From positions 127,159,292-127,223,291 of the forward strand of contig CM041084.1 in NCBI GenBank assembly GCA_023079485.1: a stretch of DNA of 64,000 bases, written 5' to 3'. Origin of the DNA: Archilochus colubris. Its lineage: Eukaryota > Chordata > Aves > Apodiformes > Trochilidae. This document shows positions 37,414 to 50,704 of the stretch, in pieces. Each line of letters begins with the position of its first letter. Position 1 is the first letter of the stretch. The notes below the pieces were generated by a model, which saw nothing but the letters and a program-made list of their open reading frames with translations, made no database searches and had not been told where the DNA came from. The translations under genes were made by a program, and so were the position numbers.

Positions 37414-40400
37414 ATGCCCAGAAGCCTGGATACAGACTCTGTAAAGAAGTCATAAGGAATTACAACTTAATGAAAAGGAGGTCTACAACGATGTAGAAAC
37501 AGTCATGATTTTTAGTTTCACTGCCTTTAATTTCTTCTTATTTAATTCTCATTTTATGGGGAAAATGTTTGTTTCCTTTTGGGAGGTGTCTTCAGCAGAC
37601 TAAGCATGAATGTTGGGGGAATGGTCAGGGAGGTGGCTGATATTTAGATGATAGAAAGTACTACTTACAGCTATGCTATGTTTCGCAGGGCAAGAAGCAG
37701 CTTAGGTGTAGATGACCTGTCTTTTGTCCTAGGTATATATACACAATGAGTACAGTCAATACATAAATATAACTGAAATATGTATCAATCAGAGTGGAAT
37801 AACCAGTACCTTTTATTGATCTTGCCACCCACATCAATTTGGTGCTATATCCCGTGAGCAGATGAATTTAAAAATCCAAAAGTGTTTTTTAAATATACAT
37901 GTTTTTATTATAACACACAAAAATTTGAAGAAAATATATGAGCTGCTGTTGTCAATGACTGTATTTCCCTAGTTTTTCTCTTAATTTTTGTTTCTTCATG
38001 AGTTCTTCACCTCAGTCTGACTATATGACAATAACACCTTTTGTCCCTTATTGTTCTTCTTCTGTGCAACAGTTTTTAGCTTTCTGATTCGTAAAATTTT
38101 TCTCAGCATGTTAAGCCTACTGAAAATAGAGTTCCTTTCTTACATCTAGAGCTCCTAGAAATGGTTCCTGAGCTCTAAGCATTCAGTAGATAAGAGGCTG
38201 AAATATGATGCGCAGCATCCTTATTCCAAGTCAACAACACAGATTAAATTAACAGACAGAAAACTAACTCCCCCAAATCCGTCAACGTGTCTACTGCCTA
38301 ACATGATGTTTCTTCATGTATGTCTAACCAGCAGGTTAAGCTCAAAAGTGTGAAATAATGCTCTTTATTTTTATTTCATTCATTTTGTTACCACTATGGG
38401 TAACACTTTTGCTACATCTCACACAGGAATGTAGCCTGGATGTTTCAAATAAAACAGCTATTTAATTGGTGGTAATATTCAGACTATCATTAAATCTTTC
38501 CACTAATATGTGGAAACTTCTCCAGAACTTCTAAAAGGTACAGTATTCCCTGTCCATCCACAAACCTAAAACTCTATTTATGCCCCTGTCACTTCCAGCA
38601 ATATCATTCCTGGTGGTTTTGACAGATACAGTCTTGCTCTGCTCATATCCAAACAGATCTGCTGCTGAAAGAAATAATCCCCTCAGCTCATCCCTTTTCC
38701 CTTGTCATTCCCCACTTTACATCTCTCCAGTGTCTCCCAACTCTGCTGGCTCTGCATGCACTTTGTTTTCATCTGGAAACCTTTTATTCCTATCCTGCCT
38801 TGTTTTTGCTTAACTTTGATGTGTTGCTTCTTGCCTCAGATTAATGTAGGACACTGGCTTCCACTATGCTTTTATTCATGTTTTGGTTTTAACAAACCTT
38901 TAATAACCCCATATTATGCTATTACTCTCGAATCCACTCAAAAACACTTGTATGTTTGGAAAGCTACTGGAACTTGAGGCCACTGGTGTGCTGAGCCTAC
39001 TTTGTAATCATGCTTCTCCTGTATTTACCATTTCTGTCCATTACTTCATGTCATGTCTTACATTTAAGTTGCAATCTCTTCAGCACAGGTACCTGCCTCT
39101 TGCTCTTTGCTTGGTTAATATTTAGCACCTCTGTCCCTAAAATCAGACATTCCTAAAACCTCTGCAGCGTAGCCCGTAGCAGAGCAACCTGTTCTTACCT
39201 GTAGTAGAAGGGATGTAGAGCCCAAGCTCTGTCTTTCCAGCCTTCTGGATGGAAATCTCAACACAGTGTCTGTAATGATGGATGGTGCATTTTGTGACAC
39301 AGACAGTCTGCCATTTGGACAAACTCATTTCACTGAAGAGCTGCCTGATGGTAATGACCTGCAGTCACAGACTGATTTAGGCCGTCTTGAGTCAGTGTGC
39401 TGGAGGTGAAAGGCTCCATATTCCATTACCAGTACTCTGAGCCATCAAGTTTGCTCCATCCTACCACTTCTTAATCTGTATTGATAGACTTGGTAGCATT
39501 TTCCTAACTGCTATCATCCATATATATGGCTGCTCTCATTTTCTTTAAATAGTCAATCAATAGTACATTAAATATTATCTTCAGTTTATGCTTAATTGTC
39601 TAAAGTAGATGTGGTATTTTTATTATTTATACAGCTATGACATAAAATTATGCATTCCAGATTAAAAGAATAAAATACTTGTTTACATTATTATTATTGC
39701 TCTGGCATCCACTTTTGGATTTCTGTGTAAAGAAATTAATCTCCTGTCAGAGGGGGAAATGAGGACCAACAAGCACTAGCTCCTGTTGCCTTTGGGACAT
39801 AATTATGCTTGCAAATGCACAACTAGAAAAAATCATAAGCTTAACACAGTAGAGGCTCTTGAAAGTTTCATCTCAGCATGAAGCTATGTTTTAATTATTA
39901 TTTTTGTCTGCATTGTTCAGATCGACAGTGCACCAACTAGAGTAAGTGCTTATCCTACTTAATTCTTCATGAGGCTTATGTCACTGGAAGATGCATTTAA
40001 TTTATTTCTTTTTTCATTTCTTAAGCCAGCACTGACTAAGTGGTTATCTATAAACATCCAGCAAAGGTTTTGCTTCTGTAGAGCCAGATCCAAACCCTGT
40101 TAAGTTAGTTGGAAGCTTCAAAGGTCTGTGGAATAGGCCGTGTTATAAGACAGACAGGTAAGCTGTGATTTCTTTGAGGACCTTGCAGGATGAAAATGCA
40201 TTTTTTTGTATTCACAAGTATTAACAGATTTTCTATATGGTAGAGATTGGCTGTTCTGATCAACTTAGGATATATACGTGCATGTCACAGTACCAAATGA
40301 ATTTTAATAACATTATATGATTTCATATGATTATATATGATTATATGATATATCGTTATATGATTTTCTAATAAAGAGTCCTTGGAAATGTGGTTCTATG

Positions 40401-41082
40401 TAATATGCACAGTTCGTACACTAAAACAACCATGCCATCCATGTGTAGGAGAGTATTTTCATGTTTACTGATGTAACTAGATAATTTTAATGATGCATTT
40501 CACATTAAAAAAATCATAGATTTTGAGAATTATAGAGACAATAGTTTGGTTCATTAAAAAAAAAATCTAACCTGTTAAGTATCAATGAACAGCTACCTAT
40601 TACAACATCAAAGAAAAAGCTCAGTCTACAAGAATGCCAAAAAGAATTAATCAAATGAAACTGGCGTGATGATAGATCAGCTGCCTGAAAATCTCACATG
40701 TAAGGGACAACTGAATGCTGGACCTTTTATTCACATTTTTATGTGAATATCACCTAAAGCACATATCAAGAAAGACTCAGTAAGACCTCAGCTTCATGAA
40801 CCTCAATCAATTTAATGTAAAAATGGAAAATTACTAGATGTTCTGATCTTCATCTCTGAAAAGCTATCTACCCAATCAAAATCTGATAACAAGGACTTCT
40901 TAAAGCAATTAATTTTTCTGATTATATAAAGTAATTAAAACCAATGAAAAGTAAAACTGACTTCAAAGACTAGCAGAAACATACCAAGAGTTTGCATTTT
41001 CAAATGGCTGATGAAATCCAGCAATAAGAACTGCAGATATACCAGAGGCAAAATGTTTATCCATTGAAATGATGGACAACAA
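37414..41082. other. Intergenic, mostly AT-rich
   Basis: No exon is supported. The only clear structure is the ATATGAT repeat at 40311-40367. Frames at 38.6-39.1 kb are hydrophobic and pyrimidine-driven, without splice sites that would make an exon. Confidence 0.45.
40311..40367 (+). repeat. ATATGAT tandem repeat
   Basis: About five imperfect copies of an 8-10 base unit containing ATATGAT, ending just before 'tttctaataaag'. Confidence 0.75.
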
Positions 41083-41905
41083 CACCATTATCTGCAAACT
41101 TGCTGAGGGTATGCTGTTCCCCATCATCCAGATCATTGATGAAGATGTTCAATAGAACTGGAGAGAGTAGTGACCCCATGGGGTACACTGCTAGTAAGTG
41201 GCTTCTGACTGGACTTGGTGCCACTAATCACTACCTGCTGGGCCCAGCCATTCAGCCAGTTTTCCTCACTCAGTTCAACCCCACTGCTCATCCAGCCCTT
41301 ACATTAGCAGCTTTTCTGTGAGATCTCATGAAAGACCATGTCAAAGGTCCTGGTGAAAGCCAGGTAAACAATAACCCTGCTGCCCTGTTGTCTGACAGAC
41401 ATTTCATTACAGCAGTTTATCAAGTTGGACTTCCCCTTGGTAAAGCCCTGCTGACTACTCTCGATGATTTTCTTGTTCTTAATGTGCATGGAAATTGGTT
41501 CCTGCATTAGCTGCTCCATCACCTCCTCAGGGACTGTGGTGAGGCTGACTCTATTCTACTTCCCTGGGCCCTCTGTCTTGAAGAGTGGAGTAAAATTTGC
41601 TCTCCTACAGTCTTCAGGCACTTCTCTGAGTTGCCATGATCAATGAAAGATTATTGAGCATGGCTTCCTAATGACATATCCCTCAACATTCCTGGGTGTA
41701 TCCCATCAGGGCCTGTGGGCATATGTATGTCCAGTTTGCTTAAGTATTCTCCTACCAAGGATACATCTTTGCTCCAGCAAAGTCCCTTTTTTCTGGGACC
41801 TGAGTTTCCTGCAACTTTTTCTTTCAGAAAAGACTGAGGCAAAAGCAGCCTTCAGCACATCAGCTTTTGCCACATCCTGTGTAACCTGGTGTACAAATAG
41901 TGAAT
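41083..41905 (-). pseudogene. CR1 LINE ORF2 fragment, reverse-transcriptase region, dead
   Basis: Read on the minus strand, from high to low coordinate. A first frame (41842-41651) has 'LSKLDIHMPTGPDGIHPGML', matching the region of CR1 reverse transcriptase before the catalytic core (KSxGPDGIHPRVL type). A second frame (41522-41304) has 'IESSQQGFTKGKS', then 'YLAFTRTFDMVFHE', which is RT motif A (usually YLDFSKAFDxVxH). The catalytic Asp of YLDF is Ala here. The copy needs a frame change between the two blocks and is truncated at both ends. It is a relic of a non-LTR retrotransposon. Confidence 0.9.
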
Positions 41906-44900
41906 TTGCTGCTTCCCAAAAATCAAAAATAAGAGAGCACTAAATGAAAACAAAAAGAAAAACCAAACAAACAAGCAGCAGGTTTAAAACAGAAGTCCTT
42001 GCTGGACCATGGACCTGTTTCCTTATCTTATCTGGAATAGTAAGTTGACCCAGTTTTCTCCCCCTGCTCTGCCCATCATGTAGAGATGATGTGGGTTTGG
42101 GTCCTGCTGGTGAGGGCAATGCCTGTCCTGCAGCTGCCAGCAGCTCCTGGCCATCCTGCCTTGTGGGGAATCCCCACTTTTTCTCCCTCCTGTCAGAAAA
42201 TTTGTGATTTACCAAGAAATTCCACACCTGGCTGTATGGTAAAACTCTGTATACAAATAGATTTGCATCTCAACTGGATAAATATGTTATCCACCTCTTT
42301 TTTAAAAAATACTTTGTGTTATTTTAAGGTTACTAGCATCAGAGTAGAATTTATTTTACAGTTAGTTAAGGCTACTTACAAATATTTCTTCTCAGTTAAT
42401 GCTTTTTTATGCATCCAGTGCTAGACTCTCATAATTTCATGTGTTTTATTGATGTGTGACAACATTATTCAATTAAATGATTACATGATTCCAACCAAGT
42501 AAGTATTGCTTCTGCAGAATTTTTTCTCACTCATCATAACAGGTTATATGTATTTCAAAGAAAGCATAATTTGTCATGGCCACCTATATAACAGTGCCTA
42601 TGTTACCCAGGTTCATAGTTTACAGTCAGAAAAGAAGGTCAGACCATCTGCTCTCATGGTCTGTATATCCTGTGCTATTAAAACTTGCCTGCTTACTGTT
42701 GTGCTGATGGTTGCTGTGCACAAGGATATGAATCCAAATGTGTTTTATGCTCTGCAAAGGAGCTATGGAAACCCAGAGATGGAGAATCAGTAATTTTTCT
42801 GCTGCAGCTTGTTCTCACAATTAATCATCTTTGTAGTTAAAACTTCAAAAATGACAAATAAGAGCCAAAGGAAGTTATTTCTAATTTCTCCTTTGAAACT
42901 GTTTGATTTCCTCTTTCATCTGTTGACTCTTGTTCTGTCTTGATGTATCAGAAAATTCTTCAGTATCTGCTCACCATGGAGGTGCTTATACACTGTAATC
43001 AAACCATAGTTTAATGCTTCTTTTAATAAATTTTATTCACTGAGACTGGGGAACTTTTGCTGAGATTTCTTATGGCTAGAAATTTGTTTCAGCTCTCACA
43101 TAATTTTTACAGTTTTCTGCTGTGGTCTATCCAGTTTTTCAAAGTGCTTTTAAAAATATAGATGATAGGAGTGCATGAGTTGTTCCATAATGGTCCCATC
43201 AGTGACAAATTCATAATTAATCATGGCACTAACACTGACCATTACATTATGACATGATTTTATGTCCAACAACTGAGTATGTGCTTTGTCAAAACCTTGT
43301 TTTGGCAAACTGCATTGAATTATTTGGAATCAGTGACCATAATAGTTTCAAATCATTGCTTTTCAGGATAAAGCCTCCTTTGTAGGTATCACTTGTAATT
43401 TTTTGTTTGGCTTCATGGTTTTGGCTTAATTAAAAAATGGTCCACAGTAGCAAGAGATTCTTATGACTCGACACTAGTTCTGTATTCAGTGTTACTACCT
43501 GCCAGCCTTTCTGCTCAACCTTTCTGCTCTCATTTTTTATCAAAATGAATTTAGACTTCTTGCTGGAGCTTTGGCAAAAATCTTAACGTGTGTGTGGTCT
43601 GCTGTCATTCCCTGTAAAACCTCAGTAGAAGCGTATCTTAAAAAATATCTACTTCTTTTAGTTCACCATCTATTTCTTAATATGTTTAATGTGTTCTTGG
43701 GTTTTTTTGTTCTTAGGAAAGTCAGGCTTTGCCATTTCTTCCCACAGACACAAGTGGACTGCCAAAATTTCCTAATTAGCTCAGTAACAAATTCACAATT
43801 AGAAAGCAAGTCTTTTAGTTTGACAGCCTTTGCCTAATTGATGGGCTGTGTTGTGGCTACAGGCCACTGAAGTGTGGAAGAGACCTCCAGGCTGTCCTTT
43901 GGACCACATTTGCTGCCCATCCATCCTTTTTTGCTGTCGGGAGGGAAAATGATAGCAGTTCCCTCTCTGTGTGGCTGGCATGCTCTGCCTGCTGGGGCTG
44001 CCCCCCCAAACACCTTTTCCCTTTGGTAATGATTGACACAAGGCAGAAGGATCCTTCCTAGAAAGATCCTGGCATCACCTGCTAGGAAAAACAGATGGGA
44101 TTTTTACACAGCCTGAATTCAAGGATAATGTGGATGCTTTCTCTGTCAGCACTTCAAACCACTTAAGTAAGTACAGACATAACCCATCTTTCCTGGCTGG
44201 CCATGAGTCCAAAGATGTAAGGTAATTTGTTCCTTAATTCCCCTTGACTGCAGTGCAGTTTTGTGAGTCTCATTTTCCCCTGTGAAAGCTCTATTTAAAT
44301 GTTATCAGACCCAGAGTTTGGACACTTAAACTAATAATGATGGACAGCCTTCATGGAGACCATCCCTGTTCTCTTCTTTGGTTTTCAGGGGTGGAATACG
44401 AGGAGAGCAGTAACAAGCTGGAACTCCTCAAATCTTACAAATGATTGCCAGACAGTGCTCCCATTAACTGAGAAGATACTGAGGGAGAATGATGCAGGTT
44501 CACACAGTAATGTTGCATCCAAGCTGCTGCATATTGTGGCTCTTCTTGATGCTGCCCTGCTTTAATGGATGTGTGGATTCTATTTTATTTTTTTAATGAG
44601 ATTTATATCAGTTTGATATAATTACAAACTAAAATTACCTAAAAAGGATATTTTCAGGGTTAGTATAGCCAAAGTGAGCCATCTTTTAATTTTCATCTGC
44701 TTATGGCATCCACTGCTCCAATCTTTATCCCAATAAAACATTTACTCAAATGAAGGCCAGGTCTGATTGAAAATGTCTTGACATTGTAAATATACTCTTA
44801 CTAATACTGGGGGTCTTTAATTTCCTAGGAGGTATTTAAAAAATATCAACACCAGTTTAGAATAGGGTGTAAAAAACCACCCAATAGCATAATAAGAAGC

Positions 44901-47900
44901 TATTTCTTCAATGCTATGTGTAAAAAGACTTCAGTAGCTGGAAATAACTGGAACAATCTTGGTTAAAGCCCAACCTGTATTTATAAATTAAAGCTGGTTT
45001 CTCGAAAGATCAGGAATTAGGTTTAGCTTTCTACTGGGAAATATGTTCCAGGATAATTGAATTCTGTAGTGACAAAGAGGAAGTACATGCAAATAATTAA
45101 TTAGCAATAATTCAGCATGGAGAATTAATACTTACCCTCCATAACAAAGTGAAAGGTAGCATAGCTGAAAAATGTTATTAATATTTTGTACATATTTTTC
45201 TTTCATCCAGTATCTAATATCTTCTTTCTTACTGAAGATATTATTAATTCATGCAAAAATCCTCATTCTGCAAACACTTATGTATATGCTTTTTATGATA
45301 TAATACAGTTCTAAGTTAAGAAAAGTTCCAGCTTCTAGGTACTACAGTTCTGAAACACTTCATTTAAAAATCAGCTTAAAATGAAAACATTTTTTCCTCC
45401 TTAATGGCCTGTACATTTTCATCTTAGCAGAATAAATAATAAATTAATGTGACAGGAGGTAGAATAAGTATGAAGACTGCAATGCTGCATTTACAACTCT
45501 AATAGGTTTTGAGAAAAATCTGATCAAAGGCTTTTTATGAACAGAAATTTTCTGGTTCCCTTTTGGGATAAATTGTCTTTACTGTGTGAAGAGAAGTACT
45601 ACTGGGAGCAGAGAATCTTGTTTTGCAATCTGTTTTCCTAGAATGAGTGCTTTACTTTTGCAGTTTCATAGCCGTTAGTCTTTTTCCAGCACTAATCATG
45701 CAAGTGATGTCATAAAAAGTAACTTTTATAAGTTTTAATCACTTATATTTCAAATCTCAAATAGGCTGTTCAGACAATACAGTGTTTAGAAGACCCTATT
45801 ATACCATGCAGTAGTGTGTGATGAGGAGATGCTACATTTATTTTAGGAGAGAAAGAAATCTGTATTTCATTTGTTACACTGCTAACTTCACTTTAGGTAA
45901 TTGCATTCAGCTTTATTATTGCCCAGAGCAATAACTGATTGTTAGTTATTGAAGTCTGAAATGATTTTCTCATTTCCCAGGGGAATCTGGAGATTTACAT
46001 GGTGCACAGCAGTAACTAATAGATATAATCTGGTCATAATGTAGCCCTATAATGTGTTATTTACTTGTTGAGAACACTGATGTTGAACATTTTAACATTT
46101 CCTCAAGAAGTGTGGCAGATTTTAATCATGATATGTGAGCTTTAAGAGTGCACTACTCTTCATTTCACAATAGCTGAAATGCCAGCAGCCATTTAAATGT
46201 ATATAAACAACTGGGGATCACACACCTGGAGTAACCCAGCTGCACTGGAAGTTGGACAGATTCTATCCTTGGTTTCAAAACTGTATTCATGTGAATTAAA
46301 AATAGCCTCTGATAAGTAAAATTTCATCAGCAACAAATACTCATTAGTTTGACTTGAAATGCTCTCATTATAGAATGAGATAATTACACCAGGACAGAGA
46401 GAGGCTTTTATGGAGAGCTTTTCTTGCTCTCCTCTGACTTGTTTCTACGTTTCACTACCAGTGTATATGCAACCCTGAGTATTTTCAGTACCTATGTGCC
46501 TTGTTTTATGAATGTCTGGTGCCATTCTGTAGTCAAAAGGACATTAAGAGTGTGCAGTCACAAGCAAAATGAGCTTGGTTGTATTCTAGAAACAGCAGAC
46601 ATTTTAAAGAGAGGATTAAGTTGCCTGCACATCAGCATCTAGTGCTGTTTTGCATGCCATGGTGTGTTAAGAACCTCCCCACAGGATTGGCACATAAGGC
46701 ATAAAGACTACAGAACATTTTGGCTTTCTGAAGCAGCCAGGTGAAATACCTCTGGGCACATCAGGTGTCTTGTGACAACCCTTTTTTAATCAACAAACTA
46801 CACTTCTCTACTCTCTTGCATTTATTCAGTATGGCCCACCACAAGGGACCTCAACCTAACTGTGACCTTTAAAGCAGTAAAATAAACCTTAAGTAACAAT
46901 CACTTCAAACTCAGCAGTTTTATGGAACAGAGGTCTGCCTTTGAAGCCAGATTCAGAAGTATGGCCTTAAAGAAAGTAAAAAGAAACTGTTCTGTAAACT
47001 TAGGTTCATTGCAGCTTACTTTATTAAAATACTCAGTTTTGAGGTTACAATAATATGAATTGTTACTGTTAGATAAACAAATCTATAATATGAAGGAAAG
47101 TGATCTTGACCTTATAAAATACATTGGCAATGCAAGTGTGTTATACATGATACCAAAGCAGACAAAATACCAACTGCTGATTGTATAGGAATGGTAAACA
47201 TGTTTTATTAAAGTAGGTTTTCCTTTCCATCAAATATGAATGTTTTATGAAGGTTTCAAAGTATTCCTCATGGAAACATTAAGGAATCTGTTCTTCTCTC
47301 AGTTCCCAGGGGATTTGTGACTATTATTCACATTAAACCTAGTGAGAATTACTGACATAAATACCTGGTGCATCAAGAGGCAACCAGGCTCTTATTCCTT
47401 AGCATCTTCATCATCCCTTCACCACAGGACCCACCTCTTCCCAAACTGCTGCTGCTTCTACTCCTAGTGCTCATTTCCTTGAACAAAAACATTTCTGCTC
47501 ATCTGGGAGCACCTTCTTTAGTGTGGAAGATTGCTTGAGGAAAATCTTCCTCGACTTATCATGCTGTGTTGCTTTCTTCTTCGTTAGAGACAGACCCTAC
47601 ACCAGACAGCTAAGATCTGGATGCCATTTTAAAGTTTTATTGGGTGGGGAGGGAATCAGAGTAGTTTCTGCTCTCTGGATTCAGCTCCAGACTGTTTATT
47701 GTCAGGATGGGAGATGAAAGGACAGAGAGAAGGAAGAAAGCAGTAAAGTGAGGACTGCAAAAGAAAAGGGCAGGAATGGGAGTGGGTGGGGGTGGAGGAA
47801 GTGGGGGAAGTGTGAAAGGACAGAATGGGTCTGTGCTTTGATAAAAACAAAATATACAATTAAGAGTTCAAAGCCATTCCTTGCTAAACTGCAATCAGAA

Positions 47901-49818
47901 AGAGCAAAATAAATGAAATCCAAACAACACCATCCTCCCTTGAAACAGCAACCCTTACAGTTGTGTCTCCCAAAACACAAAGGAAACAGCTGGACCTGAG
48001 TCTTGGAGTGGTGTCCCTTTAAAGCCTGGGATATCTGCGCAGTCCAGAAGGAAGGTGCTTCATTTTTTTGACTCTTTATATGCTAGTCTAGATTCACTGC
48101 CTCACATGCACCTGTACAAACTATAAATAAAATCACCAGCAGCAAAAAGACTGTGTTCCAGCAGGCAATCTTACATATTACACCATGATGGATCACTGCC
48201 GATAACACTAAAAATGCCACATTTCACACTAAAGCCATACATCAGGTAAGTCCTATGCTGGACCATCAGCCAAGGCCACATATATAATCACTAACAGATT
48301 ATGGCTTGAAATTTCTTTTGAGGATTTTAGTCAAAATTAAAATGACTCAGTCTCTCCAAGTCTTATAGCTCTGTTCATTTTCCTGCATCTTCACCCTCAT
48401 CCCCTGTTGTGCTACATTCTCTGCTTTTTCTTTATTCCCACCTTAGTCACTTCCATGAAATTCTCTCCCTGTTGTTCCTTTACTTGCATGTTATAGAGGT
48501 CCTGTATTTCAGAGCCTTTCAAGCATTTTAGTTAGCATCTAATGAAGCTGTCTGTCACTGCAGCACTTATGTCCTCCTGCTAATCCTGACTCCCTCAAGC
48601 TGTGCCTTTTAAATTATTTCAGGAGCTTTTTTCATAGTTTTTTGAGGGGTTTTTGTTGTGGGTTTTGTTTTTTTTGGTGTTGTTTTGTTTTGCTTTGTTT
48701 TGTTTTGGTTTTTTCCTTTTTTTGTTCATAAGTATTAAAATCTATACAGCGCTAGGAAATAATCTTTTGAGAAATTGTCATATGGTAGCTTACCTTGTGA
48801 ATTTACTTTCTTCACTTCTTATCCTCACACAGTTTCTGCTTTAGCCACACATATGGGCATCTGAATAGTTCAGAACAACAGCTCTCAGACTTTTGATATA
48901 AAAATTCTCTTTTCTAAACTAATTATATCTCCACCACTCCATTACGTACATGCCATAGCTCTCCACCCCAATAACATGTTCTTGTCTGATGAGACTGTTT
49001 ATGCAAGACTTATCAACCATATTCCAGAAGAACCAGATGAATCTGGAACAGGCAATGAAAATTTACCATAGATTATTTTTATTTTATTATTGAGAAGATT
49101 TCTAACTATTTGAGAGCAGGAAGGCTCAAGTAGCTTTCAATTGAAGTATTTGAAGGAAGAAGTCCAAACCTTTTTAAAATAGACATTAAGGAGAGTTCCT
49201 GATGTGGTGCTTGCAGTAGCTGAGATGTAGGCTTGGTGATCCAGTCACCTTTACTATTCCTATTTTTTTTACACTGACCTTGAGCACATATCTGGGAATA
49301 TTTTATCCCTTTCTAGGGTGATATGTAAACAATCACCTATGCTGTGTGGTGTTACATTGCTGCCTTCCAGTCTATCCAAAATTCAGCTAACATTTCCTCC
49401 TTGGAAAACATCTATCTAAGATCAAAATCATATTTTTGAATTTTAAATGTATAAGCAAAACAGACACAATTTAGTTTTTTTTTCTTGTTATCTGCATTAC
49501 TAAACAAACCAGGAATCGAAATACCCAGCATCCTTAAGACATCCAGCATGTCTTAACTGTTATCGAAGCCCAAACAACTTACTGGATAAATATGTCAATA
49601 CCATACATATCCTCTTTGGCCTGCTACCCTTTTCCTGTTTCAGACAAATTAACTCAGCAAATAAACTAAGTACACATTAACTGCACTGACTGTCAGGTGA
49701 ATAACTTATTAATTATATATACCTAAGTTAGATTGCATTATCAATAGTGAAACCAAGATCTATTAACATTGTTTTAAAATTAACTGTTTCAATGGTTGGT
49801 ATTGTTTAACATTCTTAG
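41906..49818. other. Intergenic or intronic, no named gene
   Basis: Mostly AT-rich. A strong acceptor tract at about 44370-44389 precedes an open block at 44390-44565 (see findings). A GT-rich tract lies at 48627-48726. At 43.85-44.05 kb there is a GC-richer patch with no recognised family. Nothing else is supported. Confidence 0.4.
48627..48726. repeat. GTTTT-type simple repeat
   Basis: About 100 bases of T-runs broken by single or double G. The hydrophobic Phe/Leu-rich frame read across it is an artefact. Confidence 0.8.
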
Positions 49819-50046
49819 GCTGTGAGCTATGAACAATTACCAGCTCCTTCATTTCCAGAATATACTTCATTAGAAAAAGGGCTTTCATTTAGAGGCCATA
49901 CTGCTGTCCATCAAAGGCTGACAAGCAGCTCTTCATCTGCTGAACCAACTTGTGTGACTAAAAGAGAGAAACCTGAATTCCATTTACAGCTTATTATAAT
50001 ACTAGTAATTTTTGCTGCTGTGTTAATTGCTCAGAAATTGTTTTAA
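49819..50046 (+). CDS. Candidate 3'-terminal exon with C-terminal membrane segment
   Basis: A T-rich tract ending 'cattcttag' is followed by 75 open codons and TAA, in phase 0 from the acceptor. Residues 1-55 are polar: Pro/Tyr near the start, a Thr-Ser5 run at 35-40, and a basic Lys-Arg-Glu-Lys patch at 48-51. Residues 56-71 are a hydrophobic helix (LQLIIILVIFAAVLIA), and four residues follow it. This is the layout of a tail-anchored membrane protein, with the helix at the very end. An ATTAAA lies at about 50402, before a CR1 element. I do not recognise the protein and found no sure upstream exon. It could be chance, but the acceptor, the open frame and the terminal helix agree. Confidence 0.4.
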   Translation, partial: AVSYEQLPAPSFPEYTSLEKGLSFRGHTAVHQRLTSSSSSAEPTCVTKREKPEFHLQLIIILVIFAAVLIAQKLF

Positions 50047-50449
50047 TATCTCATTACATCCCATGCCCACACCTTTATTTTTACTACTTTCTGAATGAAA
50101 GAAATATTCAAGTAGTTGGTGGTTTATCTGCCCATGTGAAGGACTCAACTTTCCTTCAAAACATGCCTAGACCTCTTCAAGGCTCACACCGAAATATGCC
50201 TGTGTGTTTGCAGACATACCCTAGAAGGACACCAAAGGTCAAAGCCTTTATTAAGAATGGCCATACAAATTTCCCGAGACCTTGAAACACAAATTCTAGC
50301 ATTTTATCTCTTCACTGTCTAAATACACACGTGATAGGAGGATTGCCACTCAGTTATCAAAAGATAAAGTGACAAAGACTTTTGTATTATTCATATCTTT
50401 CATTAAACTACTCAGGAAAATTATGGTTTTTGATAGAACAAAACATTTA

Positions 50450-50704
50450 GCAAGACAAGAGGACACGGTCTTAAATTGTGCCGGGGGAGGTTTAGGTTGG
50501 ATATTAGAAAGAATTTCTTTACAGAGGGGGTGATCAGACATTGGAATGGGCTGCCCAGGGAAGTAGTGGATTCTCCATCCCTGGAGATATTTAAAAAGAG
50601 ACTGGATGTGGCACTCAGTGCCATGGTCTGGTAACTGCAGCGGTAGTGGACCAAGGTGATCTCTGAGGTCCTTTCCAACCCAGTCGATTCTATGATTCTA
50701 TGAT
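50450..50704 (+). repeat. CR1 LINE 3' end, same type as the 37 kb copy
   Basis: It begins 'aagacaagaggacacgg', then 'ggaggtttaggttggatattag', 'ggaatgggctgcccaggga', 'ggcactcagtgccatggtctgg' and 'ttccaaccc', ending in two attctatg octamers. It shares the 'actcagtgccatggtctgg' phrase with the copy at 36970-37413 and has the same orientation. It is 5' truncated. Confidence 0.95.

Noticed and set aside
36938..37453. 171-codon minus-strand frame and 109-codon plus-strand frame
   Set aside because: Both fall on the CR1 3' region, which is not protein-coding.
41944..41975. A-rich run beside the CR1 relic, as a possible retroposon tail
   Set aside because: It lies at the 5' side of a minus-strand CR1 copy, and CR1 elements do not end in poly-A, so it is not the tail of that element.
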